Shown here piece by piece: positions 50,001 to 62,271 of a stretch of 64,000 nucleotides of DNA (position 1 is the stretch's first letter; each line of letters begins with the position of its first letter). The position numbers and the translations under genes were made by a program. Below the pieces are notes generated by a model. That model ran no database searches. It saw only the letters and a list, made by a program, of their open reading frames with translations, and had not been told where the DNA came from. The stretch covers positions 7,407,624 through 7,471,623 of the forward strand of contig NC_051434.1 of NCBI RefSeq assembly GCF_001649575.2, given 5' to 3'. Origin of the DNA: Kryptolebias marmoratus (lineage: Eukaryota > Chordata > Actinopteri > Cyprinodontiformes > Rivulidae).

Positions 50001-53000
50001 ATGAAGAGCTAGAGCTGTGCTGAATGTCTTTTTTTTTTATTTCAGCAAGAGTACTCTGGCTCATTCTGACGATAATCAACACAATGATAGCCAGACATAT
50101 TGTGATGCATTATTCATTCTGTCTGATTACCAACTACCATTTGACAACTATCGGACTCAAATGTGTTTGGATTACAAGTAGCGTTGAGTGCAATTGGGGA
50201 AATGGCTCATATATCATCTATCCATCATGCAAAGGAGCCTTTTGCAAAAGGAAGTAAACATTCAGTGAATGATGGTGGGTATAGTCCATAAACACTAAGC
50301 CCCAGTTTGACACAATGTCTATCCTGAGGGAAGATAAGAAGCCTCATGAGTGGCCAATACGACGCTCCATAATCCACAAAGATAAATTTGCTCAGCCAAG
50401 GCAATTCATATCATCCGAGTTGTGAGGGTCATTTAACAATTTCTATTGATTACTGTCATTTTGGAAGCGTGTTACCATCAAGGGGCCCAAATGGAGAGGC
50501 TACTTTGGACTCAACATGCTGATCAATAGCGCAGTCTCCAGATCCAGACAGAGTTTCACACATCAAGGCCATGTGGAAGTTCTCCCTATAACACTCCTCA
50601 AGCTGGATCAATAAGCCATGCATACGCACATGCACTCCATTTGCTCTCAGCCTCTCTCTTATCAACAGGTGCAGTTTAATGCGCCTCATTTGTATGAGTG
50701 AGTCAGTGAATCAGCCCAGATTGAATCACCTTGTTCTACATACAGAAAGCAGTCAGACGGTTCAACCACCTCCCAATAGAGCAAGAAATATACTAATGTT
50801 TAAAAGACCCCTAAAAGATATGCCAAGGATGGAAATCAAGATAAAGTGCTCAGTTGATTCTAAAATTGATTTATAACCTACCTCACACAAAGAGCTTTTG
50901 AAAATACATGAGCCTGTCCCAAAGTGCTTACGGCTGATTTCATTTTGGACCTGATTCCCTCTGAATAAAGGCTGAAGACACAATCCAAAAATATGTTTGG
51001 AAAGTATGTCCTTGGAGTGAGAGAGAGAAGAGGCCTTGAAATGCTTTGACGTGCCTTTACAGTGCAGCGTTAGAAGGACAGGAGGCTTGACCTCTGCTGC
51101 TCATATTGACAGACATTACTGATTTTTCTGCTTTAGCGCTAAGTGTGCTAACAATCCCAACAGAAAGCTTCTCGCTGCCAATCTCATTACACTTTTCAAT
51201 AGTACAATTCATAGAACAAGTCTTACACAAACAGGTCATAAAGTCCAATAAGTTCAGTCTGCAGGGGTCAATCAATTCAACAAGCATCTTAAAATCAGTA
51301 TCACCAGAGGTGCTTCTCAGACTGGATCAATGTCTGACCGGCCGACTCCATTAGAGAACCTTTTTAAGAGCAGTAGTGATTGGTTGGAGGTGGATGAGTT
51401 AGTGCTTAGGCTTGTAAGCTAAGGTTCCACTTAAATGTATGACATCATTTACAGTCTTGTGTGTTTATAATTATAAGATTTATAGCTGTCATCTAATACC
51501 ATAAAGAATACCATATATATATATGAAATCTACCTATCTTACCTAACCAAAACAAGCCCAGCAAATAGGAAAAATTTTGCAGTGGCACAAAAAAGTGTTA
51601 TGAGTCTTATAGCAGGATAGTAGCTTAAAGTAGTGTCATTGGCCTGTGACTGTTAGAGACTAGTTGGAGAAAAACTTTGAGACAAAAAAGGCAAATTTTC
51701 AGTTGTAGTCTCACCGAATTCTGCGTGTTTGCGACCAGCGAGACGTGCAGCCGCAATTTGCGCAGAATTTTTGAAAATCACAGCATACATTTTTGAGCAC
51801 AACCTGCAAAACTGTATCTGTATCGTTGGTGTGGTTTTTAGTGAGGCTTACATGGACACTTTGTGGCTGTACTCACAGGTGTTTTCAGTCAGAGAAGAAT
51901 TCCCATACAGGTGTTAAATTACACCTCGAGCTCTCCTCAGATGGGTTAGAGACTCCCTCAACAAAACTGAGGTGGGTTCAATACGCCTGAGCCAAAATTT
52001 GTCACAAATTTTTGTTAAAAATTTCAAGTGCCAACACTGGGAGCCTCACATGAGGAAAATATAGAACCGTTGCAAACATTATGAGACATTCAGGAGACTC
52101 CACCAACACGTTGCCAGCTTTTGGAGCGCAGTGAGATTCTAACTTTATGTATTTTCTCCGGTAAAAATGTTTTACAGTCATGTTATCGTTTCTAATGTCT
52201 AGATCGACCTTATTTTAATGTATTCAGTATCAAGGTAGCTCTTTGACAAGCATTAAAAACTGTGACCTCTATTTATATAAAAAGGAATAAGAAACAAATG
52301 ATGACCATTTGACTTTTGAAGGGGTGTCCTGTTTCATAGTGGGACACTTCAACCACTGCTCTTAGTGACTTGAATTGAGAGGCCAAGGAGGCATTCAATC
52401 GAGGGGTAGGTGAAGAAGTAAAACTACAAAATGGGATTCAGTCTTTGTTTGGTGTTGCATAGATACTCAGCCTGTTCAAAGCAGGTTTGTAGCATTTTTA
52501 TCCCACCTAACTGTTCTACAATCTGTAACTACCACATATCTACGTGTGGCACAATTTGACACAACATGACAGGACAGGCCACGCTAGATGCCTCTGATTT
52601 AGTTATGCTATTTGGAGTCTCTTAAGTGGTGTCATTTTGTCTCCGTTTGTTTCTGCAATGATAAAGAAAAGTTATCGTGTCGCCCATTCAAACACCAGTT
52701 TTTAATTCTGATCTTCTGCAGACCACCACAGACTTTTTTTGCCTTTTCTGCAGAGCAGCATAGCTCGGCTCATTCTTCCTGCTGTTAAATATCGTCATAA
52801 ACTCTGTTGCAAACAGCAGCTTAGATCCTCCATAACCTCGTTTCTGACCCACATCCCCTGATGTAAGCAGCTCCTGGTAAGACTTGGTTGAAATTTATGG
52901 CGTGTATATTTCCCTAGCCGAGGGATCCTGGAGAGCGCCAACTGCTGTTAAAGGTTAACTGTTTACTGAAACATTCAACACTTACGATAATGTGCCAGTG

Positions 53001-53320
53001 TTGTGTTTATATTCTGTTTTGCTGCATTCACAGGGGCAGAATATAATTAATGTGGGTTTTAAATGCCAGATTACACACTGGAGGACATCAAGCCTTATTA
53101 AACCCACCAACTAATTAGATTTTAAAGGGATGGGTTTTTTTATATAAGTTAAGTTTGAGAATGTTAAAATAAGTGATGCCTCACAAGGACTGTAAGCTGT
53201 TCCAATTAAAATCTAATATGGGCTGAAGAGTCCAAAGAAACTTCACTTAGAAGTTTTGCAATTCAGAAATGATAAAGAGTTACCAGTTTTGTGTTTTGTT
53301 TTTCTTTTGTGGTTTATTTG
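47046..53320. other. Long unique stretch; polypyrimidine island and candidate conserved blocks
   Basis: 47870-48200 is C/T-rich. 48420-49010 and 50060-51360 are repeat-free and motif-rich (for example CCCAATTAAGCAATTATC near 48683), so they are the best noncoding-conservation candidates in the desert. A 77-codon minus-strand frame at 50456-50689 has protein-like composition, but an in-frame stop lies close upstream and no family is recognised. The rest is ordinary AT-rich DNA. Confidence 0.35.
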
Positions 53321-53645
53321 TGGCTCAGCAGGTAGTCGCTTCAAGTCAAGCCAAATTTATTTATATAGCACTTTTCAGCAACAGGGCGATACAAAGTTAG
53401 GGGTAGGTAGGGAAGGGGCTCGTCCTGTGACTGGAAGGTTGCCGGTTCGAACCCCCTGCTCCATCAGTCTCAGCTGCTGTGTCCTTGGGTGGTGATGGTG
53501 GTGGTCAGAGGGTTCAGTGGCGCCCAGGGCAGTCGTGGCTACAGTGTAGCTTACTGCTATCAGCGTGGATGAATGACTGACTGTAGAGGGGTCCTTGGAC
53601 TAGATAAAATGCTGTACAAGTGCAAGTCATTTATTTTATGCCCTC
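53321..53645 (+). repeat. tRNA-derived SINE with nested family F fragment
   Basis: The head TGGCTCAGCAGGTAGTCGCT resembles an A box. It is interrupted by a family F fragment (about 53342-53420, ATTTATTTATATAGCACTTT). The SINE resumes with GTCCTGTGACTGGAAGGTTG and a perfect B box GGTTCGAACCC (53444-53454), and ends TCCTTGGACTAGATAAAATG...GTGCAAGTCATTTA, matching 11152-11258. Confidence 0.8.
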
Positions 53646-55555
53646 ATTTAGTCTTGAAACACTAATTATCTCAAACTGGAATGTGGAAATAATACATTGA
53701 TATCAAATTATTTATTTATTTCTTTTGGTGAGACAGTTCCATTTACATTGTTTTAAACACAGCACAGAGTTATACACAAATCAACAACTTGTTTCATGCT
53801 GTGTTACAAATATAATACAAGGTGATTAATAGAAAAGAAAGGTAAATGTAAAAAACAGAGTGAAACTGTGAACTTGGTGCAATTCTCTGTGACGAAGTAA
53901 ATCAATTTTTAAAATTGCAGTTCTTTGTCCTTTTTAATGGCAGATTTTCAAAAATAGTTTGTTTTTTTAAGTGTTTGTATGAACAGCTGCAAACATTTTT
54001 TTTAAAAAGACATAATTTGCTAACAAGCTTTGAATTTTTTTTTTGTTATTTGTTTTGGTCTCATCTTTAAGCACAAATAAAGACAAAATATGACAAACAA
54101 AGTGTTTTTATAGTCAGTCATTCGCTTTTGGATCTGGAAAAACCCCAGCGGGATGTTTAATTTAAACGACACACATTTTGCTTTTTATTATTTCATTTCC
54201 CCTCCCAGTCTGGAACAAATCGCTCTCCGATGGTAACTAAATTAAACATTGTGTTAGACGTGTTAATCAAAGAATAGTTTATCAGACAGATTGTTATTTG
54301 GCAGAATATTAACTCCAGCATAACTTGCAACTGATTGCTTTTTGTGCACTTTGAAATATTGGCATTATGAATTATTTATGTTGTTCTTAAATTAATTTTT
54401 AGATCCTTTAATGGAACCATTTTGAGCTCGAAGTTTTATCAGCTGTTTTTTTTTTTTAAACATCTTCGTCTCTCTCACTTTGCATCACACTTTCGTTTTA
54501 GGAGGTTCCCCGCTGAGCCAACAGACACAAATATGCCATCTTGGCAAAACACGTTTCAGTTCCTCGCCTGACCTTTTTTCTTCTTTCTCTCTCCTTCTTT
54601 GTTGCTATATTGTCTTCCTTTTCAAAATCCTTCCTTATTCACATCTCGCTCATATCATCTCCTTTAAAGATGTACCTCTGTGTCCGGCTCAGCTTCGTCT
54701 CTTTGTGCATCGCCTCCATTTTTTTATTTTTTGTCTTTTTTGTTCAGCCTAAATTCTCTCCTCTTCCTGCTCTCTGCTCTCTTCTTTAGCTGAGCACATC
54801 TTCACACACCGTTGTCCTCCATCACCGCTTTCCATTTCACTTTAAATTATTCACATACCTGGCTAAATCTAATAACATTCTGAAGTTCTTTCGGAAGTTT
54901 TCGTTATTGAATGAAGGCACAATGTCAGTTCTTATTATAGGCCCTCAAGAGTGTCGCAGAACCAAGCTGTAATTTCATGTCAGGTTGTGCGCTTTGAATT
55001 CTATCTTGTAAAATCCCGTTTCAACATAGTTCTGTCTATATATATGTGAGTCAAAGCGCAGTGGTTTTATTGCTAGAGAAGCCTCAATGAGCTCCAGTAT
55101 GTTCACAGAAGTCTGACCTGAAGCAGCAGATGGTTTGTCACGTAACACTGTGTGGAAAGTATAAAACAGGAAAAAAAGGTGCCACAGTTAAGCATTACAG
55201 AGTGAGTAATAAAATCAGAGCCACTTTTTTAGACTGTTTTTACTCCTTAAATCGGCTTGTAGCTGATTGGTTTAAACCGCATTTGTAAAGCTTAAAATTA
55301 AGCAAGATGGGGGATTTTTTTGTGTGTGATTGTGATTCAGTAAATCCTAAAAATAAATCAGGATGCCTCATAAGGACATTTAAATAAACACGTTCAGATA
55401 AACCGGTTTTCTGCATTTGCGCAGAAATAACACTAAAAGTCACCGTGTAAGGTTTCTGCAGGCTGCTGAGGCATGAGCAGCCAATTTTCCTACAGCTTCT
55501 TTTATGCTCTGGCCACAACAACTTTTAAATTAGACTGAAAATACTCCACCTGTCA
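53646..55555. other. Unique DNA with polypyrimidine island
   Basis: 54470-54840 is T/C-rich; overlapping frames of 82-90 codons there are compositional. No exon recognised. Confidence 0.35.
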
Positions 55556-56120
55556 TTTAGTGAGTCGAGGCCCCAAATGCAGGCACAAAGGAGGCAGTGT
55601 TTAGGAACTCAGCAGTACTTTTATTAGTGCTGCGGCTGATTTTGATGGGTAATTAAAAAAGGAGGGACTCAGAGACGACAGCTCATCTGGGGTTTTGTTT
55701 GGGCGCAGCACGGAGCAGATCTGGACAGTCTTCTAACAGAAAACTCCAACTTGGTGTATCGAAAGAGAGGCTTTTGCAACTTTTCTTTAAGTATCACTGA
55801 CAACACTACAGGTTTCACACACAGATGAAAAGAAATATCTCTTTTTAGCAGCCATGCAGAGTACATCCTGACATGTCAGCTCCATCCATAGGTCGCCTAC
55901 GTTTTTATTCTCCCTTCTTCAATAACAAAACTGAAGCAGCACGAAACAGACTGAAAACCAGGGAGGATATGTGATTTGTCAGGTGTGCTGATTACTAACG
56001 GAGTGCAGGTGGTATGTGGAAAACTGGAAAGGACAATTGAGGACATTTATCAGCAATGGAACAAGTAAAAACCAATATGTCTAACAAACAAAAAAACAAA
56101 GCTTGTGATAATCAAAGCAA
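55556..56120 (-). repeat. Fish interspersed repeat family D, copy 3
   Basis: The plus strand reads CCCCAAATGCAGGCACAAAG, GGCAGTGTTTAGGAACTCAG, AACTGAAGCAGCACGAAACA, TTGTCAGGTGTGCTGATTAC and GTGGAAAACTGGAAAGGAC. This is an inverted copy related to 9190-9680. Confidence 0.5.
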
Positions 56121-58189
56121 ACTAAAGAAAGTATTTAACAATCAATCAGAAATTTTTACACTGGCTTCATGCGCAGAAGTGTGATTAATCACGTGGAGTT
56201 TGTTCCAAAACTGCAAAATCATTAACTTCAAACCTGATGTTAAAAAAATTAAGGTTTTTCTCTTTTTTTTTTACATTTCATCTGGATTCAGACACTACAA
56301 TTGGAGTCTGCCATGAGACAGTTTTTTGTTGTTGTTTTATGCTTAATTAATGTTTCATTTGCTTCAGAAACTAAAAGTAAAACGCCCAGATTAAAGCCAG
56401 GTCGCGGTTTGCCTTAAAAGGCACCCGGCGAGTATCTGATAAAACATTAATAAGTGACGAGATGGGAGTTGGGCCGAGCTTTCAGAAATGTTGAGATTAG
56501 AAGTGTCTGTGGTTTTATTGCACACAGAAAGCCAACGTATTTGTCTGTGGTGTGGAGCTGTGCTGGGAAAAGTTTTATCCTTCCAGCATCCAGCGGTGGA
56601 GCGACTTTAAAATCACAACACAAAAGGGTCTGAAACAAAGACAAAAACCACGACACGGAAAAGGAAAATAACTGCTAATGTTCATTGATATGCAAACTGA
56701 ACGATGGGCTTTGTGCTGCATCTCCTGAACGGCCACGTGGAGCTTTGAGCAAATTAGTTTAATCAAAGAGGTAAAGCATCAAAGACTTTTAGGGGATGTA
56801 AAAACACAAAACAACACAGCTATAAAAAACAAAAAAAAGATTTATTTAAAACAGCACTGACACTGACTTTTAGTCATACTTATGTAGTTGCATTTATTAT
56901 CTGCAACATTTGGTGCAACTGATGCATATGTTATTTTAAAAGTTCATTTGTGGATAATATATGCTCAAATATGTGAACTGGAAAAAAACAATCTTTGTCT
57001 GTATTTCCCAGGAGGACATGCAGGATGTTGTGATTATATATATTTTTCTCTGTTTGTAAGTTATATTTAGATATAACATCTAAAAGATTCACTATTTTGT
57101 GCAAAACACAACCAAAAATGTTCTCACAGACTACACCTGCTAATCTGATTATTGTTGTTTTTCATATGAAACTGGAAGACATAAAATGTTGGTCTTATTT
57201 CAACAGCTGAAGGAATATCTTGGGGTTCTGGTCTTAGATAAACAATGTCTCTCGTGTGACATTTAATCAACAAAATAAATAAATATATAAATGAAAACAA
57301 CAGCCTGATGCTTTATCGATATTGGAAAATAATTTCCTATTGGCTGCAGTTTCCATTGCTTATCATTTAGGAGGTTAATGATTTCATGTCACGGTGAAAT
57401 AATCTCTGATCACCTTTAAAACTCTTCAGAAATCTATCGTCGTATTATTACTAGTAATAGTTTTATTAATAGTAGCATCATCCTGAAAGGTCATGAGTCT
57501 GTTAAACTGTAAACCCATTTCAGGTTATTATTCACCCTCAAGGCTCCGGTGGGAACCATTTTTCAGCTGATATCTCTGCAGGCTGCAGCTTTTTTCACCT
57601 TAAGGTGTCAAACATCTTTTTTCACATGTGTGAGCCTCAGAAGGAGGCTCAGGCTGCTGACCATCGCAGCCTCTGATTACCTCTGGACCATTTGGCAAAA
57701 ACTCCCTGAAATCTTCCCGTGATTCACCAAAACGCTCTTTTCTTCTATTACCTGCGACTTACAATGTGGAGTAGTTCCTACCCACGGTGTCAGACTGTCA
57801 CTACAGGCTGTTTCCACCCAATGTTTGCACCACATTTGATCTTAAAGAAAAAAAAAAAAAAAAAAAAACAGCTCCACAACATATCAGACATCATATGGAG
57901 CGTTCCAGATGAGATTCAGACCAACTGATGATGCAGATTCAGTCTAAACGTAACTCCAAGGTGAACATTTGTTTACACTTTGAGTTTGTTGCGGTATTTA
58001 TGCCAAAAAAAAAGCTGGTTCAGTTGAGGTAAACAGTCTCATTTGTGTTGTTGTGTTGCACTGCCCTCCACAGTCCAAACTGAGAATCTGTGGACTTTAA
58101 AATACATTTATAAAAATAAAATAAAAAAAACACTGAAATGGATCTAAAGCAGAAGGCAAATCTATTGACCTGAAGACAGGAATATTTTA
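56121..58189. other. Unique DNA, no gene
   Basis: Contains an A-tract at 57848-57868. No exon or named repeat recognised. Confidence 0.4.
57848..57868. repeat. Poly(A) tract
   Basis: Twenty-one consecutive A bases. Confidence 0.9.
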
Positions 58190-58625
58190 AGACTTTCATT
58201 TTTTTTTTTTTTTAAACAGGATGTCTGTGCAGATTTCCCCTAAAAGTTATTCAGAAATGATGGTTCAAGCAAATTACAATCTGAGCTTTTAAGAAAAGCT
58301 AAAGAAATGAACGCTGAAAGACTAATGTTTGCTAAAACTGGGTTTTGACAGCTAAAAGCTGCAAAAGGCTAGCTTAAAAATAAGGTAAAAGTAGCAAAAG
58401 GCTAGCTTAAAAATAGTAAAATGGTAGAAGCTGAAATGCTAACTCAAAGCAGAAAAGGGTAAGCTAAGAGTAGCAGAACATTAGATTTAAAAGAATAAAA
58501 GTAGCATTAGAAAACACTGAAGCAGGTTTCTAAGAGATTTATATGGGGAAAAGATTTGAAAATAAGGTTAAATGTTTTGAAAGGATTAAAAGTTACCAAA
58601 AAAGCTAAGAACAATCAGGCTTTGG
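58190..58625 (+). repeat. Interspersed repeat family E, copy 3
   Basis: Several degenerate units of AGTAGCAAAAGGCTAGCTTA (58350-58470) are followed by AACACTGAAGCAGG, GATTTATATGGGGAAAAGAT and AAGGTTAAATGTTTTGAAAG, matching the 3' part of 29735-30180. Confidence 0.7.
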
Positions 58626-59429
58626 TGTGTTTTAGCTGTTAAAAGGGTTAAAGTTGAGATGAGGTTAGAGCTCAATGTGCAGGTAGATCAGTCAGTTTGC
58701 TCATTTATGTTCAAAACATTTCAGTACAAGCTGGTTTTAATGTTATAATGTGGAACTTGTTAAGAAAAGTTTGAGAATTAACTAAAAACAAATGTCAACC
58801 CACCCTGAGAATCGCCTCCTCTTCCTCCCAGTTCAGTGCATTTTTCACCCCACGGTGTTTACAGCTCGTTTTATTTAACCTGCAAGCTGAACCGCTCTCA
58901 TCCACTAAATATCTAAATCTCTGAACTAAAACTTACACAATTACTAAACCTGAGCAGACATTAAAAAGATAACTTTAAATATTATTATTATTATTATTCA
59001 GAGTAAAACGTCAGACGAGTCTCTGTGCGCACTAAAGTAATAACTTGCGAGCATACTTGAAAACACTGTAGGAAATTTAAAAAACTAAAAAAGGTTTAAA
59101 TTAGTCTTCTGAAATCAGAGAGGGATTGAGTTTTCTTAAATACAGACTACTTTTTTTGGAAGAGGGAGATCATTTCCATTTTGATGCAGTTCAAATATGC
59201 TATAAAAACATTTATTGCAACAGTAAATTCTAACTGTTCTACTAAATTTAAGAAGGTCTTCAAAAAGTTATATGGGAAAGAAAAAATACATGATCATTCT
59301 CACCCCCAAAGCAGCTAAATTTTATATAAGAAAAAATAAAACTAGTACTATCAGACCCGAGCTTTAACAGTCTCTAGATTTCAATTACTGTTGGGGGAAA
59401 ATGGTGAAGAAAAATAAATAAATCACACT
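58626..59429. other. Unique AT-rich DNA downstream of cks1b
   Basis: Includes an (ATT)n microsatellite at 58980-58998. No exon recognised. Confidence 0.4.
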
Positions 59430-60061
59430 TTGTTTTAAAAGTGTACATTTATTTAAGTAAGGGCAACATCTTATAAATATCAAGCAGCTCATTTCTGCAT
59501 TCAGACCAATTGAGGAGATTCTTTTAAGCGGGTCAGAAACCGGTTTCAGAAAACAGACTGATGCAGATTTTCATGAACATGACAACATTGTTAAATGCCA
59601 ATTTTACTGTCATTTAAACCAAGCAGCAACATGTCACTTAAAAACAGATCAGAGTTAGAGTCAAACTAAATTCACAATCCTAGGATTTTCTTTTTTTCTC
59701 TCGTTTTTTTGTTTGGCTTGATGCGTTTACAGAAATATGGAAATGTGTGCTCCTTACATCTTGCATCGTTAAGCAGACGGGATATCCAAGCAGCAGGTTG
59801 GACAGGTGAGTCGTCAAAAAAGGCTTGAAGGATTCTGGCAGGTTGTGTGTCAACGTGAGCAGAAGTCCTTTCGTCGGGAGAAGGGTAAGCTTTTCTTCTT
59901 TCAACACACAATTCCGCAACCATTGTTCATAAACGTTACAGTCTCGTCTCCAGGTCCAGCGTGATCAGCCCGAGGATCCCAGCACACAAGAGCGGGATGT
60001 TTGTCGTCAGTAGATCTGTGGCGCACGAGGACTGATCTTCGCAGGATCCCAAGAGCATCCT
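59430..60061 (-). other. cks1b: 3' untranslated region of cks1b
   Basis: About 600 nt lie between the TAG stop and the first AATAAA on the gene strand. A minus-strand open frame of 83 codons (59672-59923) falls inside this UTR. It has no recognisable domain and is taken as chance. The exact 3' end is inferred. Confidence 0.6.
59448..59453 (-). terminator. Polyadenylation signal AATAAA of cks1b
   Basis: This is the first AATAAA on the minus strand after the cks1b stop. It is followed on that strand by a GT/T-rich stretch (about 59405-59435), as expected of a downstream element. Cleavage is likely near 59430. Confidence 0.6.
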
Positions 60062-61946
60062 CTACGGTTTAGGGTTGGGCAGAGGACGCCGGAATAGCAA
60101 AATGTGTGGCTCTGAAGGAGAAAAAGGTACAGTACGCATAAAAGAATGAATGTTAAACTACTAAGTTTAATACAATATGATCTAATGACATACCCTATAC
60201 AGTCATACAAACAAATTAGAAACACAAAAAGACATGGGGGGGATGTAAAATATTATAATTTGGTGAAGGATGGGGGAGAATAAAGTTAGATTCGGTGATC
60301 CAGTCACAAACAAGCCCAACTATTTGTTTCTGGATAAAAAATGTTTTTGTATTCAACACATCAGGATAACTAGGTTTTCAATATAAAAGCCTTTTTTTAT
60401 TATTAGTGATTGACTACAGCAACCTGCTCTGTAAACCTAACCTGTTCTGTAAGTTTTACACTGCATCAAAATTTAAATTTCTGCAGATTCATCTGAAACC
60501 CTTTCCAAACTAGCCTGACTGGTTTGTGTTGTTCTTGTGGATTTTCTTAATTCGGCGTAGATGACGTTCATTCAAGTGGAAGTGCCATTAGTTTGCACCA
60601 ACTTGCAAGAAAATCTGAAAACATTCCTCTCGGCAGAACAAGAATTCCTCAAGAAAACTCAACACATTAGCACGTAACTGTAAATGGTCACATTCTTTCT
60701 GCTCCAACTATAATTAGTCTTAAACTATACGCCTACACAGAAGGCACTTATGGTCCTAGCTTTGCTTTCGGGATGAATATCGAACCTCATGTCAGTTTAA
60801 GATTTTATTTGTTATGGAGCATCAATGAGTGGGCAGTTAGATCCCAGATTACCCTGCCTTTTTCATGTGCACAACTTGCAGAACTGCAAGCCTTGGCCGT
60901 GCACATCTTTTTATACCAAACATGGCAGATGGGGTACACCTCTGAAATGAAGACATTTGGGCCTCCCCTTTCAATTAATAATTATCAGAATGGTTTTTAG
61001 AGCTGGACATTTGCCTCAGATGCTTTGTCAGGGGAGAGCTCTTGTGCAGGTGTTAAACTGCAGCTCTTGAGACAGGTTGGCAATAAATGACTTTGAGACA
61101 GTTTCCTGAAAAAAAGTAGCAGAAATCTTTGGAATATGTTAAACTCCTGAGGCAGAGCTGCAGGTCTCTACAACTCACAAGGAAGATGTGAACTCTGCAA
61201 AAAGTCCTCATGGATGTAGTTCACCAACTAGTCACAGCCCAGTAAAATGTCACCTTTAGCTGGCAGAATAAATCAGTGTGGAAATAAGTTCTGTGTACAT
61301 TCTTAGTCTTCATTTGGCATGTCTGAAGTCAAGCATTGCCTGAAAATTTTTATACTTTATTCCAAAACAAGAATAAGAAGCCAGTTTATGCTTCTTATGC
61401 TTGATTTGGATTTTTTTTTAAATTATTATATCACAAAAACAAAGTGTAAATGTTATGGATTTTAAAATTTAGCTGGTTTGTCATTTAGGTGAATAAATAA
61501 GTATCCAGCCACAGAAAATAACAGGTTTTCAGCACTGCTTCTTTCCCCTTAGTTCTTTTATACAAGTAGTGGATGACCTTACATTCGGGTTAATATTAAT
61601 AGTATTATACCTGGCTGATGGATCATGTAATGCACCCATCCTTGACTTTGCTGCACTCCGAGGTTCCTCCACTCAGTCTCCGACATCAAATGGGTCTTGG
61701 GTACACGCTTAGCAATGTCTTTAGGTAACATTACATGTCTTCAAATGAAAACAGAGCATATTAAAAAGTAAAAATGATGTTATTCACAGTGACACAAGGT
61801 TGACATTTTTGTTTACTGCCCCGCGTCGGTGACACGAAAGCTAGCATACTAACGACAAAGTTAAAATATTTTTAAATAATTACCCACCTGTACTCGTATT
61901 TGTCATCGTCATATTTATCAGAGTAGTAGATCTGTTTGTGAGACAT
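60062..61946 (-). CDS. cks1b: Cyclin-dependent kinase regulatory subunit 1 (Cks1), complete, three coding exons
   Basis: The coding exons are 61946-61888, 61738-61611 and 60111-60062 (59+128+50 nt, 78 codons plus TAG). Both introns (61739-61887 and 60112-61610) have GT-AG ends. The protein starts [20 protein letters not shown] and ends in RRPLPNPKP. The known Cks anion-pocket residues K11, R20, S51, W54 and R71 are all present, as is the hinge around P62-E63-P64-H65. N45 and Q52 are Cks1-type; Cks2 has R and L there, so cks1b is preferred over cks2. The length matches the family (human 79 residues). Known role: Cks1 binds Cdk1/Cdk2, docks phosphorylated substrates, and with Skp2 directs p27 to SCF ubiquitin ligase, in nucleus and cytosol. 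Oddities: Q61 replaces the usual E in the hinge, and residue 41 is T rather than S. The ATG follows a GCC context and gives the canonical N-terminus. Confidence 0.97.
60112..61610 (-). other. cks1b intron 2, with a unique AT-motif-rich block
   Basis: This 1.5-kb intron contains no recognised repeat. The segment about 60720-61010 is unusually rich in mixed-composition sequence, ending in an AATTAATAATTATC homeodomain-like string. It also has a 75-codon open frame on the plus strand (60773-61000) that resembles no family known to me. It is a candidate intronic conserved noncoding element. Confidence 0.35.
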
Positions 61947-61955
61947 GGCGGAAAC

Positions 61956-62142
61956 CTGACAAAGAAGTTTCACTTATTAGTTAACGTTCAAAATGTGAGA
62001 CCAGGCAGATGAGCTCATGATAGCAGGAAGTTTTAGCGAGCTTGGCTAGTTAGCCGACAAGTAGTTTATGTAAGATGTCTGCTTAAACACAAAAATATAG
62101 ACTGCTATTACGTGGCACAGTTAACGAAAGTTTAATAATTAC
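61956..62142 (-). other. Possible 5'-UTR intron of cks1b
   Basis: On the gene strand there is a plausible donor (AAAAG then GTAATT) at 62142 and a plausible acceptor (TTCTTTGTCAG) ending at 61956, nine bases before the ATG. If spliced, a short noncoding first exon (about 62143-62230) would join GTTTCCGCC-ATG. An unspliced leader is equally possible; this is inference from splice-site shape only. Confidence 0.35.
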
Positions 62143-62271
62143 CTTTTAAAAGTGTCCAGATGATCTGGGTTGGCAAATTTTAACTTTTAGAAATGCTCAC
62201 GTCAAATAGCAGCGAGATGTTTGCTGCTCCTTTGTTTCCCCCTCGAATGTTCTCCAGCCCGCTTTTCATCG

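Noticed and set aside
53444..53454. Possible tRNA gene (perfect B box GGTTCGAACCC)
   Set aside because: No cloverleaf can be drawn. The downstream tail matches another copy at 11152-11258, so this is a tRNA-derived SINE.
59672..59923. An 83-codon minus-strand frame downstream of cks1b
   Set aside because: It falls in the cks1b 3' UTR, is not preceded by a splice acceptor that joins the gene in frame, and shows no domain.
60062..61946. Assignment as cks2 instead of cks1b
   Set aside because: N45 and Q52, the DD after KY and the LPKDIAK segment are Cks1-type; Cks2 has R45, L52 and LPRELSK.
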